A stretch of 64,000 bases of DNA from Terrabacter terrigena. Lineage in GTDB: Bacteria; Actinomycetota; Actinomycetes; Actinomycetales; Dermatophilaceae. This document shows, one piece after another, positions 27,017-36,835 of the stretch. Position 1 is the stretch's first letter. The number at the start of each line of letters is the position of its first letter. Position numbers and translations under genes: made by a program. Below the pieces are notes generated by a model that was not told the DNA's origin, searched no databases, and saw only the letters and a program-made list of their open reading frames with translations. The stretch spans positions 558,001 to 622,000 of the forward strand of contig NZ_JBHTKH010000001.1 in the NCBI RefSeq assembly GCF_042676085.1, given 5' to 3'.

Positions 27017-28915
27017 TCAGCCCTCGGCCTTCGCCGCCGACCGCGCGCGGGAGGCGGTGCGAGCACGCTCGCCGGCGTCCAGGACGACCTTGCGGATGCG
27101 GACGGTCTCGGGCGTCACCTCGACGCACTCGTCCTCACGGCAGAACTCGAGGCTCTGCTCGAGGCTGAGCTTGCGCGGCGGCACGATCTTCTCGAAGTTG
27201 TCGGAGGAGGAGGCGCGCACGTTGGTGAGCTTCTTCTCCTTCGTGATGTTGACGTCCATGTCGTCGGCGCGGGAGTTCTCGCCGACGATCATGCCCTCGT
27301 AGACCTCGGTGGTCGGCTCGACGAAGAGGACGCCGCGCTCCTGGAGGTTGACCATGGCGTACGAGGTGACGACGCCGGTGCGGTCGGAGACGAGCGATCC
27401 GCTCGTGCGGGTCGTGATGGCGCCGAACCACGGCTCGTAGTCCTCGAAGACGTGGTGCGCGATACCGGTGCCCCGGGTCTCGGTGAGGAACTCGGTGCGG
27501 AAGCCGATGAGGCCACGGCTGGGCACCAGGAACTCCATGCGGATCCAGCCGGTGCCGTGGTTGGTCATCTGCTCCATGCGGCCCTTGCGGGCGGCCATGA
27601 TCTGCGTGATCGCGCCGAGGAACTCCTCGGGGGTGTCGATGGTGAGGCGCTCGACGGGCTCGTGGACCTTGCCGTCGACCTCCCGAGTGACGACCTGCGG
27701 CTTGCCGACGGTCAGCTCGTAGCCCTCGCGGCGCATCTGCTCGACGAGGATGGCGAGCGCGAGCTCACCACGACCCTGGACCTCCCAGGCGTCGGGACGC
27801 TCGGTCGGCAGGATGCGCAGCGACACGTTGCCGATGAGCTCCTTGTCGAGGCGGTCCTTGACCATGCGCGCGGTGACCTTCGAGCCGCGCACCTTGCCGA
27901 CCATGGGGCTGGTGTTGGTGCCGATGGTCATCGAGATGGCCGGCTCGTCGACGGTGATGAGCGGCAGCGGGATCGGGTTCTCGGCGTCGGCGAGCGTCTC
28001 GCCGATGGTGATCTCGGGGATGCCCGCGACGGCGATGATGTCGCCCGGGCCGGCCTCCTCGGCGGGCTTGCGCTCGAGGGCCTCGGTCATGAGCAGCTCG
28101 GTGATCTTGACGCGCTGCTGCGAGCCGTCGTGGCGGCACCACGTGACCTGCTGGCCCTTGCGGATCGTGCCGTTGTGGACGCGGAGCAGGGCGAGGCGTC
28201 CGAGGAAGTTGGACGCGTCGAGGTTGGTGACGTGGGCCTGCAGCGGGGCCTCGTCGTCGTAGGTCGGCGCCGGGATGGTCTCGAGGATCGTCTCGAAGAG
28301 CGCCTCGAGGTCCTCGCCCTCCGGCAGGCCGCCGTCCTCGGGACGCTCGGTCGACGCGCGGCCCGCCTTGGCGGAGGCGTAGACGATCGGGAAGTCGATC
28401 TGCTCCTCGGTGGCGTCGAGGTCGAGGAAGAGCTCGTACGCCTCGTCGACGACCTCGGCGATGCGCGAGTCGGGGCGGTCGACCTTGTTGATGCAGAGGA
28501 TGACCGGCATCTTCGCGGCGAGCGCCTTGCGCAGCACGAAACGGGTCTGCGGCAGCGGGCCCTCGGACGCGTCGACGAGGAGCACGACGCCGTCGACCAT
28601 CGACAGGCCGCGCTCGACCTCGCCACCGAAGTCGGCGTGGCCGGGGGTGTCGATGATGTTGATCGTCACGCCGTCGGCGAGACCCCGGTCGGAGGCCGCC
28701 TTGCCCGTGTAGTGGATCGCGGTGTTCTTGGCGAGGATCGTGATGCCCTTCTCGCGCTCGAGGTCACCGGAGTCCATCGCGCGCTCGTCGACGTGCTGGT
28801 GCTCGCCGAACGCGCCGGCCTGCCAGAGCATCTTGTCGACGAGGGTGGTCTTGCCGTGGTCGACGTGGGCGACGATGGCGACGTTGCGGATGTCCGCGCG
28901 GGTCTTCATGGGCAT
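27017..28915 (-). CDS. typA: ribosome-associated GTPase TypA/BipA
   Basis: This 632-residue translational GTPase acts in ribosome biogenesis and stress adaptation. The P-loop AHVDHGKTTLVDKML is at residue 16, followed by GITILAKNTAIHYTG (switch I), DTPGHADFGGEVERGL (switch II), NKVDRPDSR and a C-terminal BipA-specific domain (GPRGLIGFRTEFL-like stretch VPSRGLIGFRTEFLTETRGT). It is transcribed ahead of lpqW with 8 nt between. An ATG at 28909 is an alternative start. Length agrees with the family. Confidence 0.95.
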   Translation of the reverse strand: MPMKTRADIRNVAIVAHVDHGKTTLVDKMLWQAGAFGEHQHVDERAMDSGDLEREKGITILAKNTAIHYTGKAASDRGLADGVTINIIDTPGHADFGGEVERGLSMVDGVVLLVDASEGPLPQTRFVLRKALAAKMPVILCINKVDRPDSRIAEVVDEAYELFLDLDATEEQIDFPIVYASAKAGRASTERPEDGGLPEGEDLEALFETILETIPAPTYDDEAPLQAHVTNLDASNFLGRLALLRVHNGTIRKGQQVTWCRHDGSQQRVKITELLMTEALERKPAEEAGPGDIIAVAGIPEITIGETLADAENPIPLPLITVDEPAISMTIGTNTSPMVGKVRGSKVTARMVKDRLDKELIGNVSLRILPTERPDAWEVQGRGELALAILVEQMRREGYELTVGKPQVVTREVDGKVHEPVERLTIDTPEEFLGAITQIMAARKGRMEQMTNHGTGWIRMEFLVPSRGLIGFRTEFLTETRGTGIAHHVFEDYEPWFGAITTRTSGSLVSDRTGVVTSYAMVNLQERGVLFVEPTTEVYEGMIVGENSRADDMDVNITKEKKLTNVRASSSDNFEKIVPPRKLSLEQSLEFCREDECVEVTPETVRIRKVVLDAGERARTASRARSAAKAEG

Positions 28916-28990
28916 GGGGAACAGTCTCTCAGGGTTTCGGGGGTGGTCCTGACCACGGCTGGGGGCGGTGACGGCGGTGACCGAGGGGCC

Positions 28991-29440
28991 TCAGGTGCTG
29001 CTGGTGCGACCGAGCACGGCCTCGAGCTGCTCGACGATGGGCAGGTCGGCAGGCAGCCAGGCCACGGCGCGCAGGTCGTCGACCTCCAGCCACCGCAGCT
29101 CGTCGTGGTCCTCGATGGGGGCCGGGGTGCCCTCGACGACCTCGGCGAGCCACACCAGCATCTCGTAGCGGTCGCCCAGTGGCCAGGTGCTCCCCGGCAG
29201 GGGTCCCGGCACGTGCGCACCCAGCTGCACGTGTACGCCGAGCTCCTCGAGCACCTCGCGGTGCAAGGCCGACAGGGGGGACTCGCCGTCGTCGACCTTT
29301 CCGCCGGGCAGCTCCCAGCCCCCGGCGAGCGTGGCGGGCTCGGTGCGTCGGGCGGAGAGCAGGCGGGTCGGCCGCACGAGGTCGTCGACGATGGCCGCCC
29401 CGACGACGAGGCGCACTGGTTGACGGTCTGCGGTGCTCAT
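28991..29440 (-). CDS. Nudix hydrolase (MutT-like)
   Basis: This 149-residue protein has a complete Nudix box, GGKVDDGESPLSALHREVLEELGV (residues about 52-75; the invariant G, E, R-E, E-E and G are all in place). Such enzymes hydrolyse nucleoside diphosphate linkages and often remove oxidised dNTPs. An 8-oxo-dGTPase role is plausible given WELPGGK and the sequence pattern RLLSARRTEPATLAG. It lies 75 nt upstream of typA on the same strand and is divergent from the pterin dehydratase gene. Confidence 0.85.
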   Translation of the reverse strand: MSTADRQPVRLVVGAAIVDDLVRPTRLLSARRTEPATLAGGWELPGGKVDDGESPLSALHREVLEELGVHVQLGAHVPGPLPGSTWPLGDRYEMLVWLAEVVEGTPAPIEDHDELRWLEVDDLRAVAWLPADLPIVEQLEAVLGRTSST

Positions 29441-29527
29441 GGCGACGTCGATGGTGCCACACGGACCCGACGCATCGGCGGGCCACGACCCGAACACTCG
29501 GCATCGGTCCGGGGTTTACTGGAGGGC

Positions 29528-29836
29528 ATGACACGACTGCTCACCGACGAGGAGATCGAGCGGCAGCTCGGCGACCTGCCGGGCTGGACGCGCGACGGCG
29601 ACACCATCAGGGCCTCCTTCGAGGCGCCGGAGTTCCTCACCTGCATCGCCCTGGTGCAGGAGGTCGGTGCAGCCGCCGAGGCGATGGACCACCACCCCGA
29701 CATCGACATCCGCTGGCGGACCGTGAGCTTCGCGCTGTCGACGCACTCCGAGGGCGGCCTGACCCAGATGGATGTCGAGCTCGCTCACCAGATCAGCCAG
29801 GAGGCCGCGCGCAAGGGCGCGACCGCGTCCGCGTGA
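29528..29836 (+). CDS. 4a-hydroxytetrahydrobiopterin dehydratase (PCD/DCoH family)
   Basis: This 102-residue protein has the PCD catalytic pattern DHHPDIDIRWRTVSFALSTH, with three active-site histidines or their equivalents, and EIERQLGDLPGWTRDGDTI at the N-terminus. It dehydrates 4a-carbinolamine pterins formed by aromatic amino-acid hydroxylases. No hydroxylase gene is visible in this window. A GGAGGG ribosome site lies 4 nt before the ATG. Confidence 0.88.
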   Translation: MTRLLTDEEIERQLGDLPGWTRDGDTIRASFEAPEFLTCIALVQEVGAAAEAMDHHPDIDIRWRTVSFALSTHSEGGLTQMDVELAHQISQEAARKGATASA

Positions 29837-29871
29837 GCGTGCGGCACACCGGACCACGCGCCCGCGTCACC

Positions 29872-29994
29872 TAGGATCGCCTCATGCGATCGCACTCACG
29901 CTCCGGCTCGCGCGCCGAGTCCCGGGAGGGCCATAGTCCCGGGCCGGACACCGTCCGGCCGTCCCCGCCACACCGCCCGCTCGTCCGGGCGGTG
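29872..29994 (+). promoter_or_regulatory. structured leader of the CNNM operon with upstream ORF
   Basis: TAGGAT (29872-29877) lies 6 nt before the ATG of a 39-codon ORF, as expected for a leaderless -10. The RNA can fold into three stems: CCCGGGA/TCCCGGG (29921-29927 with 29937-29943), GGCCGGAC/GTCCGGCC (29942-29949 with 29953-29960), and CACCGCCCG/CGGGCGGTG (29971-29979 with 29986-29994). The first two overlap by 2 nt and compete. The third ends 5 nt before the CNNM start and would hide its weak ribosome site. Translation through it should open the site. Confidence 0.6.
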
Positions 29995-30003
29995 ATCGCA
30001 TGA
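29884..30003 (+). CDS. 39-codon leaderless upstream ORF, proline-rich leader peptide
   Basis: This small ORF starts 6 nt after a TANNNT hexamer and ends in TGA at 30001-30003, overlapping the ATG of the CNNM gene (ATGA). The peptide starts MRSHSRSGSRAESREG and includes PGPDTVRPSPPHRP, with 6 prolines in 14 residues. Proline-rich leader peptides that stall ribosomes control Mg2+ genes elsewhere (mgtL and mgtP leaders in Salmonella, a proline-rich uORF before PE20 in M. tuberculosis). Here it precedes a CNNM/CorC magnesium-efflux-type gene. Codon composition is unlike a normal protein and no homologue is recognised, so a regulatory role is inferred. Confidence 0.55.
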   Translation: MRSHSRSGSRAESREGHSPGPDTVRPSPPHRPLVRAVIA

Positions 30004-31583
30004 GCACCGCCCCCGGCATCGGCCTGGGCATCCTGCTGATCCTCGCCCTCACCGCGGCGACCGGGTACTTCGTGGCCCAGGAGTTCGCGTACGTCGCCGT
30101 CGACCGCAACGCCCTCAGGCGGCTCGCCGACGACGGCGACGCCGCCGCCGAGCGCGCGATGCGCGTCACCTCACAGCTCTCGTTCACCCTGTCGGCCGCG
30201 CAGTTCGGCATCACCGTGACCGCGCTGCTCGTCGGCTACGTGTCCGAGCCCCTCGTCGGCGAGGGGCTCGCCGAGCTGCTCGACCCGTCGATGTCGTACG
30301 CCGCCCGGCTCAGCCTGTCCGTCACCGCCGTCCTCGTCTTCTCCACCATCGTGCAGATGGTCTTCGGCGAGCTCGCCCCGAAGAACCTCGCGATCGCGCG
30401 CACCGTGCCGCTGGCCCGCGCCCTCAGCCGCTCCACGCTCCTCTACCTCAAGGTGTCCGGCCCCGTCGTCCGCCTCTTCGACCGCGCGTCGACGACGCTG
30501 CTGCGCAAGGTGGGCATCGAGCCGGTCGAGGAGCTCGAGCACGGCGCCACCGCCGAGGACCTCACCCGCATCATCGACGAGTCCCACGCCGGCGGCCTGC
30601 TCGACGACGACCTCTCCGACGTTCTCGAGGGCGGGCTGCGGTTCACCGAGCTCGACGCCGGCGACGTCATGACCCCACGCGTACGCGTGACGACCGTCCG
30701 CGCCGACGCGTCGGTCTCGCAGCTCGTCGAGCTGCTCGACACCGGATGGTCGCGCTTTCCCGTCACGGGCCGCGACGGCGACGACATCGTGGGCGTGGCC
30801 GGCATCGCCGAGGTGCTCCAGGTCGAGCCCGGGCGTCGCTCGACGACGCTGGTGGGCTCCGTCGTGTCCGACCCGACGGTCGTGCCGACGAGCGCTCCGC
30901 TCCCTCGCGTGCTCGAGCAGATCCGGGCCGACCACCGGCAGCTGGCCGTCGTCGTCGACGAGCACGGCGGCTTCGCCGGCATCGTCACCTTCGAGGACAT
31001 CGCGGAGGAGGTCGTCGGCGACATCCTCGACGAGGACGACGCGCCCCAGCCGGGCGTCGTCGAGACGGGCCCCGACACCTGGGTGGTGCCCGGCCACCTG
31101 CGCCTGGACGAGCTCGACGGCGCGAGCGAGCTGACGCTCCGCAGCGGCGACGAGTACTCCACGGTCAGCGGGCTCATCCTCGAGCACCTCGGTCGCACGG
31201 CCGTCGTCGGCGACGACGTCGTCGTGCAGGCGCGCCGCGAGGTCGTCACCGAACACCGCGGCCCCGCCGACCTCGAACGCCACGAGTCGGCCTCTGCCGC
31301 AGGTGATCCGGAGGGTGCCCAGACCGACCGCGCGACCGACCGCGCGACCGACCGCGCGACCGAGCGCACGACCGACGGCGGCCGCTCGGAGGACGAGCCC
31401 CGCCGCCTGCCCGTGTCGGTGCGCCTCACGGTCGAGGAGGTCGAGCGGCACGTGCCCTCATCGGTGCGGGTCGAGGTGCTCGACCTCATGTCCGACCTCG
31501 AGGCCCTGGGCGCCGAGCGGGACGCCAGGGGTGGCGCCGCGCGGGCCTCGTCGGCCGACGAGCGGACGGAGGCCGACCGGTGA
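30000..31583 (+). CDS. CNNM/CorC-type hemolysin family membrane protein
   Basis: This 527-residue protein has the CNNM (DUF21) membrane domain with about four helices to residue 150, including VAQEFAYVAVDRNALRRLAD and MVFGELAPKNLAIART. A CBS pair (about 200-330; AGDVMTPRVRVTTVRADASV) and a CorC_HlyC domain (about 345-430; LRLDELDGASELTLRSGDEY) follow. The C-terminal tail carries a short TDRA tandem repeat and an acidic helix. CNNM/CorC proteins mediate Mg2+ export coupled to Na+. It forms a 4-nt-overlap pair with a second CNNM gene, and is preceded by the leader ORF described separately. Confidence 0.87.
   Translation: MSTAPGIGLGILLILALTAATGYFVAQEFAYVAVDRNALRRLADDGDAAAERAMRVTSQLSFTLSAAQFGITVTALLVGYVSEPLVGEGLAELLDPSMSYAARLSLSVTAVLVFSTIVQMVFGELAPKNLAIARTVPLARALSRSTLLYLKVSGPVVRLFDRASTTLLRKVGIEPVEELEHGATAEDLTRIIDESHAGGLLDDDLSDVLEGGLRFTELDAGDVMTPRVRVTTVRADASVSQLVELLDTGWSRFPVTGRDGDDIVGVAGIAEVLQVEPGRRSTTLVGSVVSDPTVVPTSAPLPRVLEQIRADHRQLAVVVDEHGGFAGIVTFEDIAEEVVGDILDEDDAPQPGVVETGPDTWVVPGHLRLDELDGASELTLRSGDEYSTVSGLILEHLGRTAVVGDDVVVQARREVVTEHRGPADLERHESASAAGDPEGAQTDRATDRATDRATERTTDGGRSEDEPRRLPVSVRLTVEEVERHVPSSVRVEVLDLMSDLEALGAERDARGGAARASSADERTEADR
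31321..31372 (+). repeat. 12-bp tandem repeat coding TDRA units
   Basis: A unit close to ACCGACCGCGCG is repeated about four times within the CNNM gene, encoding TDRATDRATDRATERTTD in its linker to the C-terminal tail. Copy number could vary in frame without breaking the gene. Confidence 0.7.
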
Positions 31584-32605
31584 TCACCGCCCTGCTCGTG
31601 TCGGTCCTCCTGCTGGTGCTCAACGCCTTCTTCGTCGCGGCCGAGTTCGCCGTGGTCGCGAGCAAGAGACACCGGCTCGAGACGCTCGCCGAGCGCGGTA
31701 GCGTCGCGGCCCGCGCTGCCGTGCGCGCCAACCGCGAGCTGTCGCTCATGCTCGCCGGGGCCCAGCTCGGCATCACGCTGTGCACGCTGGGACTCGGCTC
31801 GCTCGCCAAGCCGGCCGTCGCCGAGCTGCTGACGCCCGTCTTCACCTTCGCCCGCGTCCCCGACGCGGCGGCATACGTCGTCTCGGTCGTGCTGGCGGTC
31901 GGCATCGTCGTGTTCCTGCACATGGTCGTGGGCGAGATGGCCCCCAAGTCGTGGGCCATCGCCCACCCCGAGCGCTCGGCCGTGCTCCTCGCGCTGCCGT
32001 TCCGCGGCTTCGCCCGGGTCGCGCGGCCGGCCCTCAGCCTGCTCAACGCCATGGCCAACGGGTGCCTCCGGCTCGTGGGAGTCACTCCCCAGGACGAGCT
32101 CGGCCAGGTGCACGGCCCCAAGGAGCTGCAGCTGCTCATCGCGAGCTCCAAGGATCACGGCATGCTCGCGGAGCCCGAGCACCGGGTGCTGGCAGGAGCC
32201 ATCGACCTCGACACGACGCCGCTGACCGAGGTCGTCGTGCCCATGGACCGGGCCGTCGGGGTCCACACCTCCGCCACGTGCGCCGAGGCCGAGGCGGTCT
32301 CGCGCGACACGGGCCGGTCGCGGCTCGTCGTGCGCGAGGGCGACACCCCGGTCGGCATCGCCCACGTGCGCGACATCGTGCGAGCCTCGGGTCACGCCCC
32401 GGTCACGACGGTCACGACGCCGGCCCTCCACGTCGACGAGGCCCTGTCACTGCTCGACGCCGTCTCGCTGATGCGGGCCCGGCACGCGCAGCTCGTCATC
32501 GTCGACGGCCCTACGGGACCCGTCGGGCTGGTCACGATGGAGGACCTCCTCGAGCGTGTCCTCGGTACGTTCGAGGACGAGACGGACACCTCGACCGGCA
32601 CCTAG
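31580..32605 (+). CDS. second CNNM/CorC-type membrane protein, short form
   Basis: This 341-residue paralogue has the DUF21 membrane domain (FVAAEFAVVASKRHRLETLA, VVGEMAPKSWAIAHP) and a CBS pair (about 210-330; MDRAVGVHTSATCAEAEAVS) but lacks the CorC_HlyC domain of its neighbour. The two overlap by 4 nt, so they are made together and may form a heteromeric assembly. M. tuberculosis has a similar long/short pair (Rv1842c/Rv1841c). Ion specificity is inferred as Mg2+. Confidence 0.85.
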   Translation: MITALLVSVLLLVLNAFFVAAEFAVVASKRHRLETLAERGSVAARAAVRANRELSLMLAGAQLGITLCTLGLGSLAKPAVAELLTPVFTFARVPDAAAYVVSVVLAVGIVVFLHMVVGEMAPKSWAIAHPERSAVLLALPFRGFARVARPALSLLNAMANGCLRLVGVTPQDELGQVHGPKELQLLIASSKDHGMLAEPEHRVLAGAIDLDTTPLTEVVVPMDRAVGVHTSATCAEAEAVSRDTGRSRLVVREGDTPVGIAHVRDIVRASGHAPVTTVTTPALHVDEALSLLDAVSLMRARHAQLVIVDGPTGPVGLVTMEDLLERVLGTFEDETDTSTGT

Positions 32606-32879
32606 CCGGACGCGTACGCGGACACACGAGGACACTCGGGGCAGACCGCCACCTGGTCGCACGACGCGACCCGGCGGCGGGCGATCTTCCGGCCGCACGG
32701 GCCAGATCGCCGGAAGATATCCACCGCGTCACGATTCGGCCACGTCGGTTGCTGCCGGTGGCGCGCCGTTGAAAGATGGGGCGCGCGGTCGCGGGGGACG
32801 GTAGGTTTCGGCTGCACATCAGCATGTTGGCGGCCGACCGGTCCCCGGCACACCGATCACGACCCGGAGGTGACGGCAC
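32606..32879. other. intergenic region with hairpin and candidate promoter of the peptide ABC operon
   Basis: The 274-bp gap has one clear inverted repeat, ATCTTCCGGC (32684-32693) and GCCGGAAGAT (32709-32718), which may end the CNNM transcript or bind a regulator. TAGGTT at 32802-32807 could be the -10 of the ABC operon. No reading frame of interest is present. Confidence 0.5.
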
Positions 32880-33872
32880 GTGAGCACTCCCCTTGAGACC
32901 GAACCCGGAGCCGCGACAGCGGCACCAGAGTCGGTGCTCGTGGGCGAGAAGCGGATCGAGGGTCGCTCGCTCGGCCAGATCGCCTGGGCTCGTCTGAGGC
33001 GCGACAAGGTCGCCCTCGGCGGCGGCTTCCTCGTCATCTTCCTCGTCATCGTGGCGATCTTCGCCCCGCTCATCGTCGGTGTGCTCGGCCACCCGCCGAA
33101 CGAGTTCCACCAGGAGCTCGTCGACCCCGACCTGCAGGTGCCGACGGCCCGCTTCGGCGGCGTGTCCTCGGACTTCCTCTTCGGCGTCGAGCCGATCAAC
33201 GGGCGCGACCTCTTCAGCCGGGTCCTCTACGGCTCGCAGATCTCGCTGCTCATCGCGTTCCTCGCCACGCTGCTGTCGGTGGCCATCGGCACCACCATGG
33301 GCGTCATCGCCGGGTTCGTCGGCGGGGCCGTCGACGGCCTGATCAGCCGCCTCATGGACATCTTCCTGGCGTTCCCCCTCATCGTGTTCGCGCTCGCCCT
33401 CGTCGGTGTCATCCCCGACACGGCGTTCGGCCTGAGGGGCGACGCGCTGCGCATCGCCGTCATCGTCTTCATCATCGGCTTCTTCAACTGGCCGTACATC
33501 GGGCGCATCGTCCGCGGCCAGACCCTCTCGCTGCGCGAGCGCGAGTTCGTCGACGCGGCCCGCAGCATGGGAGCCCGCACCCCGTACATCCTCGTCAAGG
33601 AGCTGCTGCCCAACCTCGTCGCGCCGATCCTCGTGTACGCGACCCTGCTCATCCCGAGCAACATCCTCTTCGAGGCGGCTCTGTCCTACCTCGGAGTCGG
33701 CGTCCAGCCGCCCCGCGCCACGTGGGGAGGCATGCTCGCCGACGCGGCGCGCTGGTACCAGGTCGACCCCTGGTTCATGCTGCCGCCCGGCCTGGCCATC
33801 TTCGTGACGGTCCTCGCCTTCAACCTGTTCGGGGACGGCTTGCGTGACGCCCTCGACCCACGGTCTCGGTAA
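32880..33872 (+). CDS. peptide/nickel-type ABC transporter permease (DppC/OppC family)
   Basis: This 330-residue inner-membrane permease has the OppC N-terminal segment (WARLRRDKVALGGGFLVIF) and about six helices. The EAA motif for ATPase contact reads REFVDAARSMGARTPYILVK, followed by ELLPNLVAPILVYATLLIPS. Oligopeptide importers need two permeases, two ATPases and a binding protein, and all are in this cluster. Unusually the DppC-type permease is first, before the binding protein. A GGAGGTGACGGCAC ribosome site precedes the GTG. Confidence 0.9.
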   Translation: MSTPLETEPGAATAAPESVLVGEKRIEGRSLGQIAWARLRRDKVALGGGFLVIFLVIVAIFAPLIVGVLGHPPNEFHQELVDPDLQVPTARFGGVSSDFLFGVEPINGRDLFSRVLYGSQISLLIAFLATLLSVAIGTTMGVIAGFVGGAVDGLISRLMDIFLAFPLIVFALALVGVIPDTAFGLRGDALRIAVIVFIIGFFNWPYIGRIVRGQTLSLREREFVDAARSMGARTPYILVKELLPNLVAPILVYATLLIPSNILFEAALSYLGVGVQPPRATWGGMLADAARWYQVDPWFMLPPGLAIFVTVLAFNLFGDGLRDALDPRSR

Positions 33873-33923
33873 CCTCCGCGACCCGCACTTCCGCTGTACC
33901 GAAAGCAAGGAGCGCAAACAACG

Positions 33924-35705
33924 ATGAAGAACACACGCATCATGGCAGTCGCCGCGGCGGCGGCCCTGGCCCTGGGGCTGTCCGCCTGTGGCGGCAGCGC
34001 CAGCAACACGGGCGGAGGCTCCGGCACCGGCGGCAGCGGCGGAGGAGGCTCCGCGCAGCCCGCCGCCGACGCCGCGATCGGCAAGATCTTCAACGCCTCC
34101 GACAAGAAGGGCGGCACGCTCCGCTTCGGCATGGCCGGTGACTGGGACTCCGTCGACCCGGGTGACACCTACTACGGTCTGTCCTGGAACTTCCTGCGCA
34201 ACTACGCGCGTACGCTCGTCGTCTTCAAGGCGGCGCCGGGTGCGGAGGGCGCCAAGCTCGTCCCCGACCTCGCGACCTCCCTCGGCAAGCCGAGCGACGG
34301 CAACAAGACGTGGACGTACACGCTGCGTGACGGGCTCAAGTACGAGGACGGCACGCCGATCACGAGCAAGGACGTCAAGTACGGCGTCGCCCGCTCGCTC
34401 GACAAGGACACGTTCCCGAACGGCCCGACGTACTTCAACGACTTCCTGGCAGGCGTCCCTGACGGCTACTCGGTCTACAAGGACAAGAACCTCGACAACC
34501 TGAAGTCGATCGAGACGCCTGACGACAAGACCATCGTCTTCAAGCTCAAGACCGGCTTCTCCGGCTTCGACTACTTCGCCCAGCTGCCCTCCACGGCACC
34601 CGTGCCGCAGGCCAAGGACACCGGCACGAAGTACAAGGAGCACGTGATCTCCAGCGGCCCGTACAAGTTCTCGGTCTACCAGCAGGGCAAGCGCATCGAG
34701 CTCGAGCGCAACACGAACTACGACCCGGCGACCGACCCCGACTCCGGCCGCAAGGCGCTGCCCGACAAGATCACCGTCGAGCTCGGCCTCAACGCCCCCG
34801 ACATCGACAACCGCCTGCAGAGTGGCGGTCTCGACGTCGACATCGCCGGCACCGGCGTCCAGGCGGAGTCGCAGGGCAAGATCCTCGCCGACCCGACTCT
34901 CAAGGCCAAGACCGACAACGCGGCCGCGGCACGCACCTGGTTCTCGGTGCTCAACAGCGACGTCGCCCCGCTCGACAACATCGAGTGCCGCAAGGCCGTC
35001 GTGCTCGCCTACGACAAGACGGGCTACCAGCGCGCCTACGGTGGCAAGACCGGCGGTGACATCGCCACGAGCCTGATGCCGCCGAACGTCCCGGGTCACG
35101 CCGACTTCGACCTCTACGACTTCGCCAGCAAGCCCCAGGGCGACGTCGAGGGTGCCAAGGCCGCCCTCGCCAAGTGCGGTCAGCCGAACGGTTTCGAGAC
35201 CAACATCTCCTACCGCTCGGAGCGCCCGAAGGAGAAGGCGACCGCCGAGTCGCTCCAGCAGTCGCTGGCCAAGGTCGGCATCAAGCTGACGATCAAGCCG
35301 TACCCGACCGCCGACTACACGAAGCTGTACGCCGGCAAGCCGGACTTCGCCAAGACGAACAAGCTCGGCATCATCATCTACGGCTGGGGCGCTGACTGGC
35401 CCGACGGCTTCGGCTTCCTGAGCCAGATCGTCGACAGCCGCGTCATCCGTCCGTCCGGCAACACGAACCTCGGCATCAAGGTGCCCGCGGTCGACGCCGG
35501 CATCGACAAGGCCATGGCCGAGAACGACCAGACGAAGCGTGAGGAGATCTGGGGCAGCGTCGACAAGTCGGTCATGGAGGCCGCCGCCGTCATCCCCGGT
35601 GTGTGGTCGAAGGGCCTGCTCTTCCGCCCCGACACGATCACGAACGTCTTCGTCAACGACGGCTTCACGATGTACGACTACGCCGCGATGGGTGTCAAGC
35701 AGTAA
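33924..35705 (+). CDS. extracellular peptide-binding lipoprotein (SBP_bac_5)
   Basis: This 593-residue protein has a lipoprotein signal ending LALGLSACGG (Cys22 or so lipidated), a Gly/Ser linker and the family 5 binding-protein fold (TLRFGMAGDWDSVDPGD; YTLRDGLKYEDGTPITSKDV; ISSGPYKFSVYQQGKRIELE). It should capture peptides or related solutes for the importer. It is the second gene of the cluster and is followed by a strong hairpin, which may give more binding protein than permease. Lysine codons are frequent compared with other genes here. Confidence 0.92.
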   Translation: MKNTRIMAVAAAAALALGLSACGGSASNTGGGSGTGGSGGGGSAQPAADAAIGKIFNASDKKGGTLRFGMAGDWDSVDPGDTYYGLSWNFLRNYARTLVVFKAAPGAEGAKLVPDLATSLGKPSDGNKTWTYTLRDGLKYEDGTPITSKDVKYGVARSLDKDTFPNGPTYFNDFLAGVPDGYSVYKDKNLDNLKSIETPDDKTIVFKLKTGFSGFDYFAQLPSTAPVPQAKDTGTKYKEHVISSGPYKFSVYQQGKRIELERNTNYDPATDPDSGRKALPDKITVELGLNAPDIDNRLQSGGLDVDIAGTGVQAESQGKILADPTLKAKTDNAAAARTWFSVLNSDVAPLDNIECRKAVVLAYDKTGYQRAYGGKTGGDIATSLMPPNVPGHADFDLYDFASKPQGDVEGAKAALAKCGQPNGFETNISYRSERPKEKATAESLQQSLAKVGIKLTIKPYPTADYTKLYAGKPDFAKTNKLGIIIYGWGADWPDGFGFLSQIVDSRVIRPSGNTNLGIKVPAVDAGIDKAMAENDQTKREEIWGSVDKSVMEAAAVIPGVWSKGLLFRPDTITNVFVNDGFTMYDYAAMGVKQ

Positions 35706-35769
35706 CCGACCCCCTCGTCCGACACCGCACCACGCCCAACCCACCTGGAAGTAGGTGAAGGCGCAGACC

Positions 35770-35805
35770 CGGTGGCGGTGGGCTCGCAGGAGTCCACCGC
35801 CACCG
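35770..35805 (+). terminator. intra-operon hairpin after the binding-protein gene
   Basis: CGGTGGCGGTGG (35770-35781) and CCACCGCCACCG (35794-35805) form a perfect 12-bp stem with a 12-nt loop, 65 nt past the binding-protein stop and 17 nt before the next start. It has no U-tract, so partial termination or 3' end protection is likely rather than full termination. Confidence 0.6.
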
Positions 35806-35821
35806 CGTCCGGCCGCTCCCT

Positions 35822-36831
<1,010 letters not shown>

Positions 36832-36835
<4 letters not shown>

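Noticed and set aside
26837..29836. Very long open frame on the plus strand (999 codons) across lpqW and typA
   Set aside because: It runs antisense to two well-supported genes and consists of a GC-skewed frame full of Arg, Ala, Gly and Val repeats. It ends with the true pterin dehydratase gene, which starts at 29528.
29840..30000. A classic M-box or other named Mg2+ riboswitch before the CNNM gene
   Set aside because: The region is too short and does not have the three-helix M-box pattern. The observed stems are better explained by the upstream-ORF leader.
32532..35744. Long open frame on the minus strand (1070 codons) opposite the ABC genes
   Set aside because: It lies opposite a clear permease and binding-protein gene and has no recognisable domain.
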